This document shows positions 40,838-48,789 of a stretch of 64,000 bases of DNA, piece after piece. The stretch is from Mesorhizobium comanense (GTDB lineage: Bacteria; Pseudomonadota; Alphaproteobacteria; Rhizobiales; Rhizobiaceae), in contig NZ_SCNN01000010.1 in NCBI RefSeq assembly GCF_005503535.1, forward strand, positions 184,702 to 248,701, in the 5' to 3' direction. Both the position numbers and the translations under genes were made by a program. Within the stretch, counting starts at the first letter, position 1. Each line of letters opens with the position of its first letter. The notes under the pieces were generated by a model. It was not told the origin of the DNA and did not search any database. It saw nothing but the letters and a program-made list of their open reading frames with translations.

Positions 40838-41050
40838 TCAGGCCGCGCGGAGGTTGACCGCCTTCGGGCCCTTGCCCATGCGGTCCGGCTCGACGTCGAA
40901 GGTGACCTTCTGGCCATCGACGAGGGTGCGCAGGCCGGAGGCCTCGATCGCGGAAATGTGGACGAACACGTCCTTGGCGCCGCCGTCGGGCGTGATGAAA
41001 CCGAAGCCTTTGGTCGCATTGAAGAATTTAACGGTGCCGGTCTGGGCCAT
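40838..41050 (-). CDS. csp: Cold-shock protein (second copy)
   Basis: 70 aa. TGTVKFFNATKGFGFITPDGGAKDVFVHISAIEASGLRTL with RNP-1 and RNP-2. Ribosome binding site AAGGAGTTT upstream (about 41058-41066 on the minus strand). Nearly the same length and sequence as the copy at 40297. Leader of about 190 bases to a shared start-region motif at 41239-41249, so this copy may be controlled at the RNA level. Confidence 0.95.
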   Translation of the reverse strand: MAQTGTVKFFNATKGFGFITPDGGAKDVFVHISAIEASGLRTLVDGQKVTFDVEPDRMGKGPKAVNLRAA

Positions 41051-41634
41051 TGGGGAAACTCCTTCACCCGTTCAGTCTTGGTGGTCCTGCCCGCCACCTG
41101 GCGTCGAGGGCAGTTCCCGGTGGTTGCTTTCGGCAGTCATGCATTGGCGCATGGTCAAACCCCCCGCCGAAAAACGGGGCCGTCAGAGATTCACAGTATC
41201 GGGGAAAGGTCGTCCAAAACGTTCCGCTCTCCGGGTCGCAAATGCCCGAACACAGAATTTATCGCACGGAAACGTGAAGGTTGCAAGATAGCGCCGCGGG
41301 CCGCCACCCTGGGCGCATCCCGACGCATGGAATCGACAGTTCAAACGTCGATCGGGCGCAAATAGGCTTCGTTGTTCGAGGGGTCATCGGCCCACAGGTG
41401 CGGTCATGCATGGGCCAGAGCAGCAATCGCGGCCGGTGTCGGCGACGCAGTCGAGATGGATCCGGATGTTCGTGGATGAAACGGTAAAACAGGGGCTTGC
41501 AATTGGCGGTGGAATGGCGAGGATCGAACCATAGTCCGCGATTTAAGCTTTACCTTTTGCTGGATATCATTGCGTGCGACCGGTGCGCATTCTTGAGCGG
41601 AACGGACCGTGACGGGATGGAGGGAGAGACGATC
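41051..41634. other. Long intergenic region: csp leader and upstream of Kazal lipoprotein
   Basis: 584 bases. The first 200 hold the probable leader of the second csp mRNA with the TCGGGCATTTG motif (minus strand, 41239-41249). The rest is upstream of the Kazal-type gene: its ribosome binding site GGAGGGAGAG is at about 41619-41628. No further gene or RNA was recognised; a tRNA-like GGTTCGATCC near 41519 on the minus strand does not extend to a full tRNA. Confidence 0.4.
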
Positions 41635-42048
41635 ATGAGGTTTCTTGCGGCAATCTTCTCACGGCAAGGTTTTGCCGTCCTGTTCCTGTCGGCAATTCTT
41701 GCCGCCTGCACCGTCGTCGTCGATGACGGGCCGGGACCGCGCCCGCGTCCGCCGCGCCCCGAACCGCAATTCTGCACCAAGGAATACCAGCCGGTCTGCG
41801 CACGGCGCGGCGGCGACCGCCAGACCTTCGCCAATGGCTGTCTTGCCGAGCGCGCCGGTTACCGGATCGTGCGTGACGGCCCCTGCCGCGATGGTGGTGG
41901 AGGAGGCGGTGGCGGCGGAGAGCAGACCTTCTGTACCCGCGAATATGCCCCCGTCTGCGCCCGCCGCCATGGCGATATGCGCACCTTCCCCAATGCCTGC
42001 GAGGCGCGTGCCTCGGACTACCGCATCGTCGGCGACGGGCCGTGCTGA
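41635..42048 (+). CDS. Lipoprotein with two Kazal-like domains
   Basis: 137 aa from ATG 41635. Lipoprotein signal with lipobox ILAAC (Cys about 22), a Pro/Arg linker, and two similar units separated by a run of nine glycines: FCTKEYQPVCARRGGDRQTFANGCLAERAGYRIVRDGPC and FCTREYAPVCARRHGDMRTFPNACEARASDYRIVGDGPC. Each unit has the C-x6-PVCA-x-F-x-N-x-C spacing of Kazal serine-protease inhibitor domains, minus one cysteine of the classic six. The bacterial role is unknown; possible shield against proteases of hosts or competitors. Confidence 0.85.
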   Translation: MRFLAAIFSRQGFAVLFLSAILAACTVVVDDGPGPRPRPPRPEPQFCTKEYQPVCARRGGDRQTFANGCLAERAGYRIVRDGPCRDGGGGGGGGGEQTFCTREYAPVCARRHGDMRTFPNACEARASDYRIVGDGPC

Positions 42049-42270
42049 CAAGGCAAGAAGGCCGGCGCCGCTTGCGGGGCCGGTCGCTTGTGGTTGTTGC
42101 AAGCCCCTGACCGGCAAGCAAAGCCTTGAACCTGCCGCGGCAATGGCCTAGATCGCGGCAGGGCGAAAAAATACGGCAGGTGTCCCATCAACCGAGATCA
42201 GAGACGAGCGGCGGGCGCGGGCGCCAGGGCTAGCGGGGGCGGACAGCCGCCGCTGGGCCTTGACCAATAT

Positions 42271-43905
42271 GTGCAGCAGGCCTTGCAACTGCATCAAGCC
42301 GGCCGCCGGCAGGAGGCCGAGGCGATCTACAGGCAGGTGCTGGCGCGTCAGCCCAACCACGCGGCCGCGGCACATTTCCTGGGGCTGCTGCTGCATCAGA
42401 CCGGGCGCAGCGAAGAAGGCCTGGAGTTGCTCGAGCAATCGGTAAGCCTGCAGCCGACCAATGCGGATTTCCTCAACAATTTCGGCACGGTGATGCGCGA
42501 CCTTGGCCGCGTCGCCGCAGCGATCGACTTCTTCCGCGGCGCGGTGGATCTGCGGCCCGAGCAGCTCGCGGCGCGCGACAATCTCGGCTCGTCGCTAACG
42601 CAGCTCGGCCAGTTCGAGGAGGCCGAAGAGATCTATCGCGGCACCGTGCAGCGCAATCCGTTTCACGCGCGCGCCCGCATCGGGCTTGCCGAAACGCTGC
42701 AGGAGGCCGGGCGTCTGGACGAGGCGCTGGCCGTGTTCCGCGAAGCGCTGTCGATCCGGCCCAAGGATGCCGAGCTCCTGCACGGACTTGGCGTCGGGCT
42801 GATGGAGAAGGGCAAGCTCGACGAGGCGGCCGACCTGTTCCGGCAGGCGGTGGCGATCCAACCCGGCATGGCGCGAGCCTGGCTGATGCTGACGCAGGTC
42901 AAGCGCCAGAAGGAACGCGACGCCGAACTGACCAGGATGGAGGCCCAGCACGCGAAAACTCCGCAATACAGCCTGGAGCGCATGCAGCTCGCCTTCGGCC
43001 TCGGCAAGGCCAATGACGATCTGAAGGATTACAACAGGGCCTTCGACTATTTTGCCGAAGGCAATGCGATCCGCCGCAGGGCCATCAACTACGACCCCAT
43101 CCGCACGCGCGCCGAATTCGAGGCGATGAAGACGGTGTTCGATGCAGGCTTCTTCGAGAAGCACAGGCCGAGCCCGATCACCGACGACGCGCCGATCTTC
43201 ATCGTCGGCATGCCGCGCTCAGGCACGACGCTGGTCGAGCAGATCATCGCCAGCCATCCCGATGTCTACGGCGCGGGCGAGCTCAGCATCCTGAAGACGG
43301 CGGTGGGCAGGCAGTTCCCGTCGACCATGCCGGGTGGCTTCCCCTGGGGTGTGGCCGACACGGATGACGCGGACTTTACCGAGGCCGGCCAGGCCTATCT
43401 CGACATGCTGCATGCCCGCTATCCGCACATGCGCCACGTCACCGACAAGATGCCGGGCAACTTCCTGCTGATCGGCTTCATCCACATGATGATGCCGAAG
43501 GCGAGGATTATCCATTGCGCCCGTGACGCGGTCGCGACCTGCCTGTCGATCTACAAGGTGCATTTCCGCGGCGACACCCACCGCTATGGCTACGACCTCG
43601 GCGAACTCGCCGACTTCCACAATCTCTACACCGATATCATGGCGCACTGGCACAAGGTTCTGCCTGGTGTCGTGCACGATGTGCGCTACGAGGATTTCGT
43701 CGCCGACCAGCAGGGGCAGAGCCGCGCGCTCATCGACTATCTCGGCCTGCCCTGGAACGATGCCGTTTTGTCGTTCCACGAGACCGACCGGCCGGTGCGT
43801 ACCGCGTCGGCGGCGCAAGTGCGCCAGCCGATGTACCAGGGATCGGTCGATTTGTGGAAGCGCTATGGAGACCGGCTGAAGCCGCTGCTGGACAAGCTAG
43901 GCTGA
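42271..43905 (+). CDS. TPR-sulfotransferase fusion protein
   Basis: 544 aa from GTG 42271; the true start may lie further upstream since the frame stays open from 42130 with no ATG and no clear ribosome binding site. Residues 1-210 are TPR units (ALQLHQAGRRQEAEAIYRQVLARQPNHAAAAHFLGLLLHQTGR and four more). Residues 300-520 are a sulfotransferase domain: P-loop PIFIVGMPRSGTTLVEQIIASHP (about 308-330, PAPS 5'-phosphosulfate loop), CARDAVATCLSIY (3'-phosphate site) and the SxxRxxxxQP ending ASAAQVRQPMYQGSVDLWKRY. Resembles tyrosylprotein or glycan sulfotransferases. Confidence 0.85.
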   Translation: MQQALQLHQAGRRQEAEAIYRQVLARQPNHAAAAHFLGLLLHQTGRSEEGLELLEQSVSLQPTNADFLNNFGTVMRDLGRVAAAIDFFRGAVDLRPEQLAARDNLGSSLTQLGQFEEAEEIYRGTVQRNPFHARARIGLAETLQEAGRLDEALAVFREALSIRPKDAELLHGLGVGLMEKGKLDEAADLFRQAVAIQPGMARAWLMLTQVKRQKERDAELTRMEAQHAKTPQYSLERMQLAFGLGKANDDLKDYNRAFDYFAEGNAIRRRAINYDPIRTRAEFEAMKTVFDAGFFEKHRPSPITDDAPIFIVGMPRSGTTLVEQIIASHPDVYGAGELSILKTAVGRQFPSTMPGGFPWGVADTDDADFTEAGQAYLDMLHARYPHMRHVTDKMPGNFLLIGFIHMMMPKARIIHCARDAVATCLSIYKVHFRGDTHRYGYDLGELADFHNLYTDIMAHWHKVLPGVVHDVRYEDFVADQQGQSRALIDYLGLPWNDAVLSFHETDRPVRTASAAQVRQPMYQGSVDLWKRYGDRLKPLLDKLG

Positions 43906-44061
43906 TATTGAGGTGAGGCCGGCCTGCGAAAGGCGGTTCCCTGCGCTTCCCCGTTCTACTGCGTCGCAGTAGAACTGTGCTCACGTACTTTAAGTACGCT
44001 CCGCTCCGGTTCTCAGGAACCACCATTCTCGACTCGGCCTGACCTCAATCTCAGCCTAGCT
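43895..44061. repeat. Palindromic element spanning a stop codon at a convergent junction
   Basis: Left arm 43895-43921 and right arm 44035-44061 are reverse complements at 25 of 27 positions, beginning inside the last codons of the sulfotransferase gene (arm contains its TGA). Inner hairpins: TTCTACTGCGTCGCAGTAGAA (43961-43981) and ACGTACTTTAAGTACG. It lies between the sulfotransferase gene and the DUF1428 gene facing it. Confidence 0.85.
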
Positions 44062-44075
44062 CGGGGTCGAGTTCC

Positions 44076-44429
44076 TCAGAGCTCCATGAATGGCTGGAAG
44101 CCGCCGAAGATCATGCGCTTGGCGTCGAAGGGCATGGTCCCCCAATCGGGTTTCAGACGCGGATCGGCCATCACCTTGGCCATCACCGTGTCGCGGTCCT
44201 GCCGGGATTTGTAGACGGCCCAGGCGAAGATGACGATCTCGTCGTCCTTGGCCTGGACGGCGCGGGGAAACGAGGTCAACTCGCCATAGGGCACGTCGTC
44301 GCCGATGCATTCGACATAGGCGAGCGCGCCATGCTCCATCCATATGGGGCCGGTGAGATTGGCCAGTTTCTTGTAGTCGTCGAGCCTCGCCTTCGGTACG
44401 GCAAGCACGAAACCATCGACATAGGACAT
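44076..44429 (-). CDS. DUF1428 protein
   Basis: 117 aa from ATG 44429. DUF1428 pattern: MSYVDGFVLAVPKARLDDYKKLANLTGPIWMEHGALAYVECIGDDVPYG, then DEIVIFAWAVYKSRQDRDTVMAKVMADPRLK and MPFDAKRMIFGGFQPFMEL. Related to EthD-like alpha-beta barrel dimers of unknown function. A start at 44474 is less well supported. It is 101 bases from the VOC gene on the same strand. Confidence 0.88.
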   Translation of the reverse strand: MSYVDGFVLAVPKARLDDYKKLANLTGPIWMEHGALAYVECIGDDVPYGELTSFPRAVQAKDDEIVIFAWAVYKSRQDRDTVMAKVMADPRLKPDWGTMPFDAKRMIFGGFQPFMEL

Positions 44430-44530
44430 TGTGTTCCTCCACTGAATTCGGGCGCCGGGCGGGCAGGGGTCCAACCCGGCGCAGGCGAGCGCATGACGCC
44501 CTCGGGGAAAGGGCGCTGCTGCCCGCCGAC

Positions 44531-44953
44531 TTACTTGACCGGTGCGTTCATTGCCCAGGCGACGCCGAAGGGGTCCTTCACCTGGCCCCAGCGGTCACCC
44601 CAGAACATCACCTGCAGCGGCGTCACGACCTCGCAGCCGGCGTCGACCGCGCGCTTCCACCAGGCATCGATGTCGCCATTGTCGAGATGCAGCTGCAGCG
44701 TATAGCCCTGCGCTTCCTTGTGCGGATGACCGTGTTCGGGGAAGGCGTCGCCCAGCATCAGCGTCGAGCCGTTGATGTGGAGATGGATGTGCATGGTGCG
44801 GCCTTTTTCGTCCGCCGGATAGGCAAAGACCTGCTCCGCGCCGAAGGCCTTCTTGTAGAATTCGGCGGCCTTGAAGGCGCCGTCCACCTGCAGATAGGGG
44901 GTCAATCCGCCAAGCACTTCCGCCCTGGGCTGATCTTGGGTCTGGTCGTTCAT
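44531..44953 (-). CDS. VOC-family (glyoxalase/bleomycin-resistance fold) protein
   Basis: 140 aa from ATG 44953 with GAGGAGC upstream. VOC fold of the PhnB-like group: LTPYLQVDGAFKAAEFYKKAFGAEQVFAYPADEKGRTMHIHLHINGSTLMLGDAFPE, then YTLQLHLDNGDIDAWWKRAVDAGCEVVTPLQVMFWGDRWGQVKDPFGVAWAM. Metal-ligand pattern partly present. Substrate unknown. Frame upstream to 44989 is possible. Confidence 0.88.
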   Translation of the reverse strand: MNDQTQDQPRAEVLGGLTPYLQVDGAFKAAEFYKKAFGAEQVFAYPADEKGRTMHIHLHINGSTLMLGDAFPEHGHPHKEAQGYTLQLHLDNGDIDAWWKRAVDAGCEVVTPLQVMFWGDRWGQVKDPFGVAWAMNAPVK

Positions 44954-45108
44954 CTCTTGCTCCTCTTTGCGTTTGGCCTTGCCGACCATAGGACGCGCGA
45001 GATGACGGCGATCCTACATGGCGTCGAAAATTTTTTGGCGGGCCGGCCCGAAGCAGGCCCGCCGGCCGAACGGCTCGCATGACAGGCGCATGGCTGAGCG
45101 AGCCATGG

Positions 45109-45291
45109 TCATATGGTCTTGGCCGAGAAGGTGGCCGCGCGGCGGGTTTCGCGTGCGTCGAGGATTTCGGGAAAACCGATATCCTTGCGCAGTTCGGCGG
45201 GCAGCGAAAGCAGGATGCGTTCGCTGCGATGGCGGGCACGTGCGGCGGCATAGCGCGTTGCGATGCGGCCGATGGATGAAAGGACGGACAT
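45109..45291 (-). CDS. DUF1127 small protein
   Basis: 60 aa from ATG 45291 with GGGAGAA upstream. The C-terminal LPAELRKDIGFP pattern (LLSLPAELRKDIGFPEI) is the DUF1127 core; the N-terminal half is a basic amphipathic helix. Rhizobial and agrobacterial DUF1127 proteins affect small RNA regulation, phosphate or stress responses. Stands alone. Confidence 0.85.
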   Translation of the reverse strand: MSVLSSIGRIATRYAAARARHRSERILLSLPAELRKDIGFPEILDARETRRAATFSAKTI

Positions 45292-45384
45292 GACGGGTTC
45301 TCCCTGGGTTGATGCCGGCATCATCGTGTCGGCATCCCAAGGACGAGGCAGGTTCAGACGATCCGACAGGTCGTCGAAATTGTT

Positions 45385-45771
45385 TCAGAGGACCGAGGCG
45401 GCGAGAGCCGTGTCGTAATACTCGACCATCTCGATGACCTTGCCATCGCGTATCGTCCAAAAATCGGCGATGCGCATGACAAGCTCCTGGCCGGTGGTTC
45501 TGCGTGTCAGATGGATTTCGACCTGTGCCGCGATCTTGTCTCCACCATCGACGATGTCCACCGGAATGAAGCGCCGGTATTCGAAATCATTGTCCAGCGA
45601 CATGAGACGGGCAAGGAACTCCTGCTTGCCGTTGCCGGTCCCTATGTACGGCGACTGCGGTTCGGCGATCCAGCGGAAGACGACATCGTCGGAGCAGTGG
45701 CCCAGCGCACCCACGATGTCGCGTTTTGCATAGGCATCATAAAGGTTCTTGACGATGTCCACCCCGCGCAT
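45385..45771 (-). CDS. NTF2-like (SnoaL) protein
   Basis: 128 aa from ATG 45771. NTF2 cone fold: IVKNLYDAYAKRDIVGALGHCSDDVVFRWIAEP, then FEYRRFIPVDIVDGGDKIAAQVEIHLTRRTTGQELVMRIADFWTIRDGKVIEMVEYYDTA. Small ketosteroid-isomerase-like proteins of this kind are often enzymes or ligand carriers. No catalytic claim can be made. Overlaps no other gene; ABC-F lies upstream-side on the same strand after 112 bases. Confidence 0.78.
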   Translation of the reverse strand: MRGVDIVKNLYDAYAKRDIVGALGHCSDDVVFRWIAEPQSPYIGTGNGKQEFLARLMSLDNDFEYRRFIPVDIVDGGDKIAAQVEIHLTRRTTGQELVMRIADFWTIRDGKVIEMVEYYDTALAASVL

Positions 45772-45883
45772 GACCGGCTTCCTCCCTCGGTTTGCTGAAC
45801 CTTCAGGATGCGCCTTTTCCGGCCGACGGGAAAGTGCGGGCCGGCAGCCCTCGAATGCCGGCCCGGCGAAAGCGTGGCTTTCT

Positions 45884-47410
45884 TCAACCGCCTGTTTCGG
45901 CCACCTCACGGAAAAAGCCTTCGGGGTCCTCCACCTCGGTCAGGCGCCTCTTCTCGATCAGCCAGAACCGGTTGCCGACGGCGCGGATGAAGGAGCGGTC
46001 GTGTGAGGCCAGCAGGCAGCTTGCCTGGTGCTTCAGCAATTCCTCCTCCAGCACCTCCTGGCCGTCTATGTCCAGGTGATTGGTCGGCTCGTCGAGCAGA
46101 TAGAAGTTGGGATTGGCTAGCCTCAGCGCCAGCATCATCAGCCGCGCCTTCTGGCCGCCGGACAACGCGCCGATCTTTCTTTCCTGCATCTCGATGACCA
46201 CGCCGGCGCCGGCAAGCAGCGAACGGGCGCGCTGCTCGCCGACATCGAATCGTCGCGAAACCATGGCCAGCGGCGTGTCGTCACCGCTGATGCCCGACAG
46301 CGCCTGGTCGCTGTAGCCGAGCACCGTCGACGGCGTCACCTTCACATTCCCGACCGTATCCGGCTCGAGGATGGCGTTGCGGATCAGATTGACGAAGCGC
46401 GACTTGCCGACACCGTTGCGGCCGAGCAGCACGATGCGGTCGCCCTGGCAGATGTGGCGCTTGCCGGTGCGAAACAGCAGCGTGCCGTCGGGCGTTTCCA
46501 CCGCCGCGTCTTCAAGCGTGATCAGCACCTTGGCGTGGGTGCCGCGATTGGCCAGGCGGATCGCACCCGCCGACCGTTCGCGATGCGCGGGCAGCGCTGC
46601 CTCCTCCAGCCTGTCGGCCCGTTCCTTGAGCTGCTTGGTCTTGATCGTGAGCAGGTCGCTGCCGGAATTGATGCCGATATTGTTGAGCTTGGCGGCCTGC
46701 TTGCGCAGTTGCTGGGCGACCTTCATGTCGCGCTCGAACTTGCGCGCCGCCGACGCATCCACCTCGTCGAGTGCCTGCCTGGCGCGCGAGTAGGGCAGGG
46801 CAAACACCGGCGATTGTTCCGGGCGCAGGAACAGCGTGCGGTTGGTGGTGGCGTCGAGGAAGGCGCGGTCATGGCTGGCGATGACGACAGGCACTTCGCG
46901 CGGCAGCGCGTTCAGCCAGGTCTCCAGCTGGCTGATCCTGGCGAGGTCGAGATGGTTGGTCGGTTCGTCCAGCAGCAGCATGTCCGGGTCGGTGACCCAG
47001 ACCCGGGCGATGAGCGCCAGCCGCTGCCAGCCGCCGCTCAACGCCTGCATTTCACGCTCACGCATGGCTTCGGGCACGTCGAGCGAATCCAGCACCACGT
47101 CGACGCGCCACATCTCGCTGCCGGCCTGCTCGGGCGGCAGCGCGTCAGCAACCACCTGATAGAAGGTGCGGCCGAGAAGGGCAGGGGGAACCGACTGTTC
47201 GACATGGCCGATGCGCAGGCCGCGCGTGCGGGTGATGTCGCCCGAGGTCGGCTCCATTTCGCCGGTCAGGCACTTGAGCAAGGTCGACTTGCCGCGGCCA
47301 TTGGCGGCGACGATGCCAAGCCGGTCGCCGGCGCCGATGGTGAGATCGAGGTTGGAAAACAGCGGCGCACTCATGGTGACGCCGAGGGATTTGAGGCTGA
47401 GGAGGGCCAT
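45884..47410 (-). CDS. ABC-F family ATPase
   Basis: 508 aa with two ATPase modules and no membrane segment. Module 1: Walker A AANGRGKST (about 34-42), signature LSGGWQR (about 131), Walker B LLLDEPTNHLD. Module 2: Walker A GRNGVGKSR (about 330), signature LSGGQKAR (about 423), Walker B LLDEPTNHLD. A helical linker with a long coiled coil (about 205-280) joins them. ABC-F proteins act on the ribosome, some as antibiotic resistance factors, others in translation control. Module 2's Walker A ends in Arg rather than Ser/Thr, an oddity. A possible leader peptide lies upstream. Confidence 0.92.
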   Translation of the reverse strand: MALLSLKSLGVTMSAPLFSNLDLTIGAGDRLGIVAANGRGKSTLLKCLTGEMEPTSGDITRTRGLRIGHVEQSVPPALLGRTFYQVVADALPPEQAGSEMWRVDVVLDSLDVPEAMREREMQALSGGWQRLALIARVWVTDPDMLLLDEPTNHLDLARISQLETWLNALPREVPVVIASHDRAFLDATTNRTLFLRPEQSPVFALPYSRARQALDEVDASAARKFERDMKVAQQLRKQAAKLNNIGINSGSDLLTIKTKQLKERADRLEEAALPAHRERSAGAIRLANRGTHAKVLITLEDAAVETPDGTLLFRTGKRHICQGDRIVLLGRNGVGKSRFVNLIRNAILEPDTVGNVKVTPSTVLGYSDQALSGISGDDTPLAMVSRRFDVGEQRARSLLAGAGVVIEMQERKIGALSGGQKARLMMLALRLANPNFYLLDEPTNHLDIDGQEVLEEELLKHQASCLLASHDRSFIRAVGNRFWLIEKRRLTEVEDPEGFFREVAETGG

Positions 47411-47444
47411 TTTGATTTCTCTGGTCTTGGCCGACTATTTCTCG

Positions 47445-47489
47445 GAGCATGATCCCGAAAACCGGTTCCCACTTTTCGGGATCATGCTC
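47445..47489. repeat. Perfect palindromic element GAGCATGATCCCGAAAA type
   Basis: Seventeen-base arms (47445-47461 and 47473-47489) are perfect reverse complements. The diverged copy at 35842-35882 shares the inner part. On the minus strand it sits between the possible leader peptide and the ABC-F gene, in a position where it could act as an attenuator stem. Confidence 0.8.
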
Positions 47490-47593
47490 TAGCGGCTCAA
47501 TGCACTTTGACGGTGCGCGCCATCAAAACAGGCATCGCGCACCACGAAGGGCAGACCAAAAAATCGAAGCGGGAAAAACCCGGACCGTCCTGG

Positions 47594-47665
47594 TCAGCCC
47601 TGCAAGCTCGCCTGCAGGGCGGAAATCGGGCCACGCTGACGGTGATGACGATAGAATGTGAACAC
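47594..47665 (-). CDS. Possible 23-codon leader peptide upstream of ABC-F
   Basis: GTG 47665 to TGA 47594-47596 encodes 23 residues beginning MFTFYRHHRQRGPIS and ending LQASLQG. AAAGGAGGG at 47671-47679 is a near-perfect ribosome binding site 5 bases before the GTG. An eight-base perfect stem GCCCTGCA / TGCAGGGC spans the end of the frame, and the frame is followed by the palindrome at 47445-47489 and then ABC-F. A leader peptide that senses ribosome stalling by a drug is possible; the sequence is too short to prove it codes. Confidence 0.45.
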   Translation of the reverse strand: MFTFYRHHRQRGPISALQASLQG

Positions 47666-47704
47666 GTGAGCCCTCCTTTCAAGACGTTCGAGTGTTGATG
47701 CTGG

Positions 47705-48610
47705 TTACACCAGGGGCGGGGTCGATGGCAAGGCTTCGGCCTTTGCCCGGCGCGGGAACGGGTCCAGCACGAGAATGCAGCCGCCGATGATCGCCACCGC
47801 GCCACAGATCTGGATGGCGCTCAGCGACTCGCCAAGCATGAGCGTGCCGACCAGCACCGCGATGGTGGTCACGGCGAATTCGACGCTGATCGTCCGGGTC
47901 GCGCCGATGCTGGCCACCAGCTGGAAATAGACGACATAAGTCAGCGCGCTCATCACGCAGGCGAGGATGGCGAGATCGAGGAAATCGACAAGGCTCGGCA
48001 TGGCCGGCACCGGCACGGCGAAAAGCAGCGGCAGCGTCATCAGGCCGCCGAACAGGAAGGCGGCGCCGGTGAGCTCGAAGGAACCGGCCGAACGCAGATG
48101 GCGGTTGGCATAATTGCTGCCGAAGGCGGCGGCGAAGGAGCTGAACAGCGATGCGGCGCAGCCCAGCGCGAAGGATGCTGTGATCGGAACGGCGGGAAAG
48201 CCGACCAGGACGACGATGCCGGCGGCGCCGAGCAGCAGTCCGGCGAGCCCGCGCGGCGTGATCCGCTCCAGTCCCCACACCTGGCCGAGGATCATCGAGA
48301 ACAGCGGGATCGCGGCAACCAGGATCGCCGCCATCGCCGTGCCGATGCGCGGAGTAGCGTAGGAGAGACCGACCAATTGCGCGGCGACCGTCGTCGCGCC
48401 GACCACGGCGAAAAGCCGCCAGCCGGCGCTGAAATCGAGCCGGCGCCGTGTCGCCGCGGCAAGGATGAAGAGCGTGACGCCGGCAAGCAGCGACCGCAAG
48501 GTCACCGCGCCGACCCAGCCAAAGGCATGCACCACCCGGAGCAGGACAAGGAAGGACAGGCCCCAAGTGACGGCCAGGAAGATGTAAGCGGCGATGTCCC
48601 TGGGTTTCAT
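47705..48610 (-). CDS. EamA-family drug/metabolite exporter
   Basis: 301 aa from ATG 48610. Ten hydrophobic segments in two five-helix EamA repeats (IAAYIFLAVTWGLSFLVLLR; LFGGLMTLPLLFAVPVPAM; YVVYFQLVASIGATRTISVEFAVTTIAVLVGTLMLGESLSAIQICGAVAIIGGCILVL). The final IGATR...SLEFAVTTI...GE motif is usual for DMT exporters. Substrate unknown. Confidence 0.9.
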   Translation of the reverse strand: MKPRDIAAYIFLAVTWGLSFLVLLRVVHAFGWVGAVTLRSLLAGVTLFILAAATRRRLDFSAGWRLFAVVGATTVAAQLVGLSYATPRIGTAMAAILVAAIPLFSMILGQVWGLERITPRGLAGLLLGAAGIVVLVGFPAVPITASFALGCAASLFSSFAAAFGSNYANRHLRSAGSFELTGAAFLFGGLMTLPLLFAVPVPAMPSLVDFLDLAILACVMSALTYVVYFQLVASIGATRTISVEFAVTTIAVLVGTLMLGESLSAIQICGAVAIIGGCILVLDPFPRRAKAEALPSTPPLV

Positions 48611-48789
48611 GGATGGGCCGGCGGAAGCTTGTGTGCGGAGGCAGAATTGCAACCGCCTATCGTTTCCGTCGGCTGGCCGCAAGCGCGAGCGCATAGTCCA
48701 GAGGTTGTTCCGGTTCGCCGAGGAAGGATGTCAGCGTGCGCCCGGACGGATTGCTTTCCCTTCTGCCGCAAGGGGAGAAGGGAAGGACG

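Noticed and set aside
41500..41545. tRNA-like GGTTCGATCC on the minus strand
   Set aside because: T-arm stem does not pair and no acceptor, D or anticodon arm is found within 90 bases.
47507..47698. 63-residue plus-strand frame antisense to the possible leader peptide
   Set aside because: No ribosome binding site and Lys/Arg/Pro/Ser-rich composition; antisense to better supported features.
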